Origin: Perognathus longimembris pacificus
Lineage: Eukaryota; Chordata; Mammalia; Rodentia; Heteromyidae
Assembly (NCBI RefSeq): GCF_023159225.1
Contig: NC_063161.1
Location: 125,030,958-125,094,957, forward strand
DNA length: 64,000 nt
Reading direction: 5' to 3'
Of this stretch, positions 1-64,000 are shown in pieces. The notes beneath the pieces were generated by a model. It saw only the letters and a list, made by a program, of their open reading frames with translations. It did no database searches and was not told where the DNA came from. The translations under genes were made by a program, and so were the position numbers. Positions within the stretch are counted from its first letter, which is position 1; each line of letters starts with the position of its first letter.

Positions 1-76
1 AAACAGCAAGAAGCATCCCTGAGACTTCAACTATCGCGATAACACTTCCCCTCCGTTTTAAATTACGGCGTATGGG

Positions 77-124
77 CCAATTGGGAGAAGGGACCTGCTA
101 GCCCCGCCCCCGTTGCCAGGATAC
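77..124 (+). promoter_or_regulatory. CCAAT box, GC box and X-box-like site cluster
   Basis: CCAAT at 77-81, GCCCCGCCCCC at 101-111 and GTTGCC-A-GGATAC at 112-124. The first X-box half matches the RFX consensus exactly. With a one-base spacer the second half matches at about four of six positions. Ciliary genes are classic RFX targets; binding here is inferred. Confidence 0.4.
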
Positions 125-138
125 GCGGCGTCGTACCG

Positions 139-278
139 GGGCGGCTGGGGAGGCCTGGGTGCCTCGGTAGGCTCCGTACCCCACAGGTTGGGCCGAAGGG
201 TGGCTAGCGGCTTCCTCGATTCTGGCAAGCCTCTGAGAGGTTCGAGCGACCACCTACCCTCCTTCCGCGCCCGCGGAG
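139..278 (+). other. IFT74: Putative IFT74 non-coding exon 1 (5' UTR)
   Basis: A donor-like GGAG/GTGAGA sits at 275-284 inside the CpG block, and the first coding exon has its own acceptor at 2867-2868, so an upstream untranslated exon must exist. The left boundary (transcription start) cannot be fixed from sequence and is a guess; the donor is the best-looking one in the block but not proven. Confidence 0.3.
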
Positions 279-563
279 GTGAGAAACAAACCCCGGGACA
301 CCCTCTCTTTTTCCTCCTTTTTTGGGCCAGTTAGCTGACTGTGGCGACTCCGAGCCCTCCCAAACCAAACAAATGGGAATTGCTGGGCGCTGGGGTGTCC
401 ACCCGGGCCCCTCGCCCCGCCTGCGGGTCGCTTGCCCACTTTGAGGGGGGACACAGGATGTGCCGCCGCCTCCTCCCAGGGATCTGAGGAGAGCGACCCC
501 TGGCTGAGGGATTTTCGGGATTTATTAGATTACCAGGGGTCAGATAGTTTCTGTCTAGTTATC

Positions 564-794
564 TTGTTTTTTTTTGTTGTTTTTTTTTTTTTTTTTTTTT
601 TGGCCAGTCCTGGGCCTTGGACTCAGGGCCTGAGTACTGTCCCTGGCTTCTTCCCGCTCAAGGCTAGCACTCTGCCACTTGAGCCACAGCGCCGCTTCTG
701 GCCGTTTTCTGTATATGTGGTGCTGGGGAATCGAACCTAGGGCCTCCTGTATCCGAGGCAGGCACTCTTGCCACTAGGCTATATTCCCAGCCCC
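564..794 (-). repeat. IDL-Geo type dimeric SINE, young copy
   Basis: Minus-strand copy with T-rich tail at its left; flanked by the exact 10-base duplication TCTAGTTATC (554-563 and 795-804). Inserted in or beside the CpG island edge. Confidence 0.85.
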
Positions 795-839
795 TCTAGT
801 TATCATCTTGACAGCAACTCTGCGAGGTAGGGCTCGTGG

Positions 840-1060
840 CCGTGTGTGTGTGAGTGTGTGTGTGTGTGTGTACTGGGGTTTGAACTCAGGTCTTGGGGGC
901 TGCCCCTTAGCTGCTTCACTAAAGGCTGGTGCTCTACCGCAGCTCCACTCCTGCCCCCTCTTTTGGTCGTTAATTGAAAGAGAAGTCTCATGAATTCGAC
1001 CATCAGATTTCAGCTTCTTGACTAGCTAGGATCACAGGCATGAGACACCAACACCCAGCT
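840..1060 (-). repeat. (GT)n plus B1+Geo dimeric SINE
   Basis: A GT microsatellite (840-870) abuts the tail of a SINE whose Geo half (873-955) and B1 half (960-1058, ending CACCAACACCCAGC) are both recognisable. Confidence 0.7.
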
Positions 1061-1173
1061 CCACTCTTCTGTTGGAGAGATAAGACAACACATACGTTAG
1101 CGTTACCTGATGTGTCAGGATGTCTAGACTACACAGTTGGTAGCTGTCAGATGTAGTTGTTTTGTTGTTGTTT

Positions 1174-1460
1174 ACGGTACCAAGGGTTGAACTCAGGGTC
1201 TCCTGCTTCCCAGAAAGGCATTCTGCCACTGGAGTCATGCCTTCACCCCTGTTTTACCTTGATTATTTTCCAGGTTGGGTTTCCCTTTATGCTCACCCGG
1301 TTTAGACTGCTGTTTCCCTATTGTTGCTTCTTGTAGCTGGACCGTGCCCAGCGATTGGTTAAACTTGACTGGTGAACTTTATGACAAGCCAGTATCAAAA
1401 CTTTCTGTACATCTCTGCCTCCCAAGTAGCTAAGATTACAGGCTTTAGACACCGGTCAGA
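1174..1460 (-). repeat. ID-like and B1 fragments
   Basis: 1178-1245 resembles an ID element in reverse (GGTTGAACTCAGGGTCTCC); 1405-1460 resembles a B1 end (CCTCCCAAGTAGCTAAG). Both diverged. Confidence 0.5.
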
Positions 1461-2220
1461 AGTAGAGTTTTTAATCCTTATGGAACCGAATTCATTATGG
1501 ACCCGAAGGATTGTTTAAATAACCCCTTACCCCGCCTATTTGGTTGAAAAACTGTAGAGTTCAAGGCATATGTTTTTACTAGTTCCCCTCCTCTCCCTTA
1601 ATCCCTCTGAGACTGTCAAAGTGCTAAACTTTTTCTACTACAGGAAAGCTGTGGCGAAGAAAATCACTTCCTGTGTATACTACATTTTCTCAAAGTTACC
1701 AGAATAACAGTGTTAGAGTAGTAGGGTAACAGTGAGTAACAGTGTTAGAGTAACAATGATGAATTGTACTGGAAACAGATACTGACTTTACTGGCTTTTA
1801 GAGAAACTGTTTTGGTCAGATCCAATCTTCCTTCTGGAAAGTCATTTCATAAAACTCCCTTTTCCATTTAAAATAATCTTATTCCTTTGTCTTATGAGTT
1901 AACAGAAATAGAGGCAAAGAGCTTCGTGGAATGGGATGATTCTAAGTTCAGTGTGAATGTATTCATTATGAAGTAATCATGCTATTTCTGAATGGAAATA
2001 CCTAGAAAATGATCGAATAATCAGATTTGGTGCCTAGTTTAAGGGACAGAATCATAGATACTGGTGATAAGACTATAGTATCCAAAAATAACATAACTCA
2101 AAGGGAAAATTAGAATAGAGATAGATATTGAATGAGAGGGAGAATGGCTGTTGAGACTGGAGGGCAGAATGGATGTCAGTATGTTTGTATGCTTCAAAGA
2201 TGACGGAATATATGTCCTAC
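1461..2220. other. Intron 1, no gene recognised
   Basis: AT-rich intron. A short imperfect tandem repeat of GTAACAGTG / GTTAGAGTA units lies at about 1705-1755. Otherwise nothing recognised. Confidence 0.5.
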
Positions 2221-2221
2221 C

Positions 2222-2435
2222 TGCCAGTCCTGGGGCTTGAGTACTGTCCCTGAGCATTTTTGCTGGAGGCTAGTGCTCCACTATTTGAACACCCTCCCCC
2301 CCCCCCCGCCCCGTTTTTTGTAGTTTAACTGGAGATAAGAGTCTTATGGACTTCCTCACTCAAACAGCAATCCTTAGATCTCAGCCTCCGGAATAGCTAG
2401 GATTACAGGTGTGAGCCACCAGTACCCTGTTCTAG
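2222..2435 (-). repeat. B1+Geo dimeric SINE with poly-C insertion
   Basis: Geo half from CAGTCCTGGGGCTTGAG; a C/T homopolymer run at about 2285-2317 separates it from the B1 half ending GTGAGCCACCAGTACCC. Confidence 0.65.
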
Positions 2436-2887
2436 CTTTTTAAAAATAGCAGGAAATGAAGTTATTTGCTGATTGTTTAAGAACCAGAAACACCAAGGAG
2501 AGAAAGTTAAATGGGCTTGCATTTTGGTAGGATAACAGGGAGATAAGAATGGAATCATGTGATAACCAATTGCATAATTATGAATTAGTGTCAGATTTGA
2601 ACAGGTAAGTAGCTGAAAGGGTACCTGGAATGACAGTTTACAAGAAAATCATTACAGATGCAATTTTAAATATCATATTAAATTTATTTATTTTGTTTTA
2701 CTAGTGTTTAAACTGAGGGCCTAGGCTTTTGCTAGACAGGTGCTGTATCACCTTGAATCATGCCAATAGTCTTGAATTAAATGTATGAGGGAAAAGGATG
2801 ATGGACCAGTGATATCTTGCTATACAGGATGTCAGAGGAGAATTAAACTTTTTGTTCTTTACAAACAGAGGTTAAAGCTTACAAACC

Positions 2888-64000
<61,113 letters not shown>

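Larger units (their letters stand above)
60..490. promoter_or_regulatory. IFT74: CpG-rich promoter block of IFT74
   Basis: This is the only clearly GC- and CpG-rich stretch near the gene start, and it lies 2.4 kb before the first coding exon. It holds a CCAAT box (77-81), a GC box of the Sp1 type (101-111) and, directly after it, a GTTGCC half-site (112-117) followed by a degenerate second half (119-124), resembling an RFX X-box as expected for a cilium gene. No TATA box is visible. In human the neighbouring gene PLAA is, from memory, head-to-head with IFT74, so the region may be bidirectional; no PLAA coding sequence is visible here. Confidence 0.65.

Noticed and set aside
1..490. PLAA first exon on the minus strand
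   Set aside because: Expected near here from human synteny, but no minus-strand coding sequence that I recognise lies within the window.
432..740. Open frame of about 100 codons at the promoter edge
   Set aside because: Its C-terminal half is the minus-strand SINE at 564-794 read through its T tail; the same peptide recurs at every young IDL-Geo copy (3373-3588, 22201-22569, 41173-41385).

Overview
This is a mammalian nuclear window, almost certainly from a rodent. It holds nearly the whole of one gene, IFT74 (plus strand, intraflagellar transport), with a second gene, LRRC19 (minus strand), nested inside one IFT74 intron. The dominant SINEs are dimers of a tRNA-Ala/ID-like left half and a second conserved half. 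As I recall this matches IDL-Geo, described only from Geomyoidea (kangaroo rats, pocket mice, pocket gophers), so a heteromyid or geomyid is the best guess. That assignment is an inference from repeats only.

Layout: about 60-490 is a GC/CpG-rich block with a CCAAT box, a GC box and a degenerate RFX X-box-like site. It is the likely IFT74 promoter with a non-coding first exon. The IFT74 start codon is at 2888, and nineteen coding exons run from there to the right edge. Spliced together they give 590 complete codons with no frameshift or stop. Human IFT74, as I recall, is 600 residues, so only about the last ten codons lie beyond the window. The last intron present (62287-63912) has the splice signals of a minor-spliceosome (U12-type) intron.

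LRRC19 lies on the opposite strand within IFT74 intron 8 (14381-28986). Its four coding exons (21548 down to 16641) join in frame to 370 codons: signal peptide, leucine-rich repeats, cysteine-containing C-terminal cap, one membrane span and a short cytoplasmic tail.

The rest is intron filled with repeats: about 20 IDL-Geo copies (several young, with exact target-site duplications), many older B1 + Geo-type dimers, 5'-truncated L1 copies (one holding a second L1 3' end nested inside it), old L1 and probable L2 remnants, a solo LTR, and long microsatellites that mostly abut SINE tails. Two genes with unrelated jobs share the locus: IFT74 builds the IFT-B core with IFT81 for cilia, and LRRC19 is an epithelial innate-immune receptor. 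I see no operon, no bacterial-type system, no CRISPR array and no functional tRNA or rRNA gene. The most useful observations are the U12 intron, the ID-derived nature of the 'Geo' half, the coupling of microsatellites to SINE tails, and several structured DNA segments.
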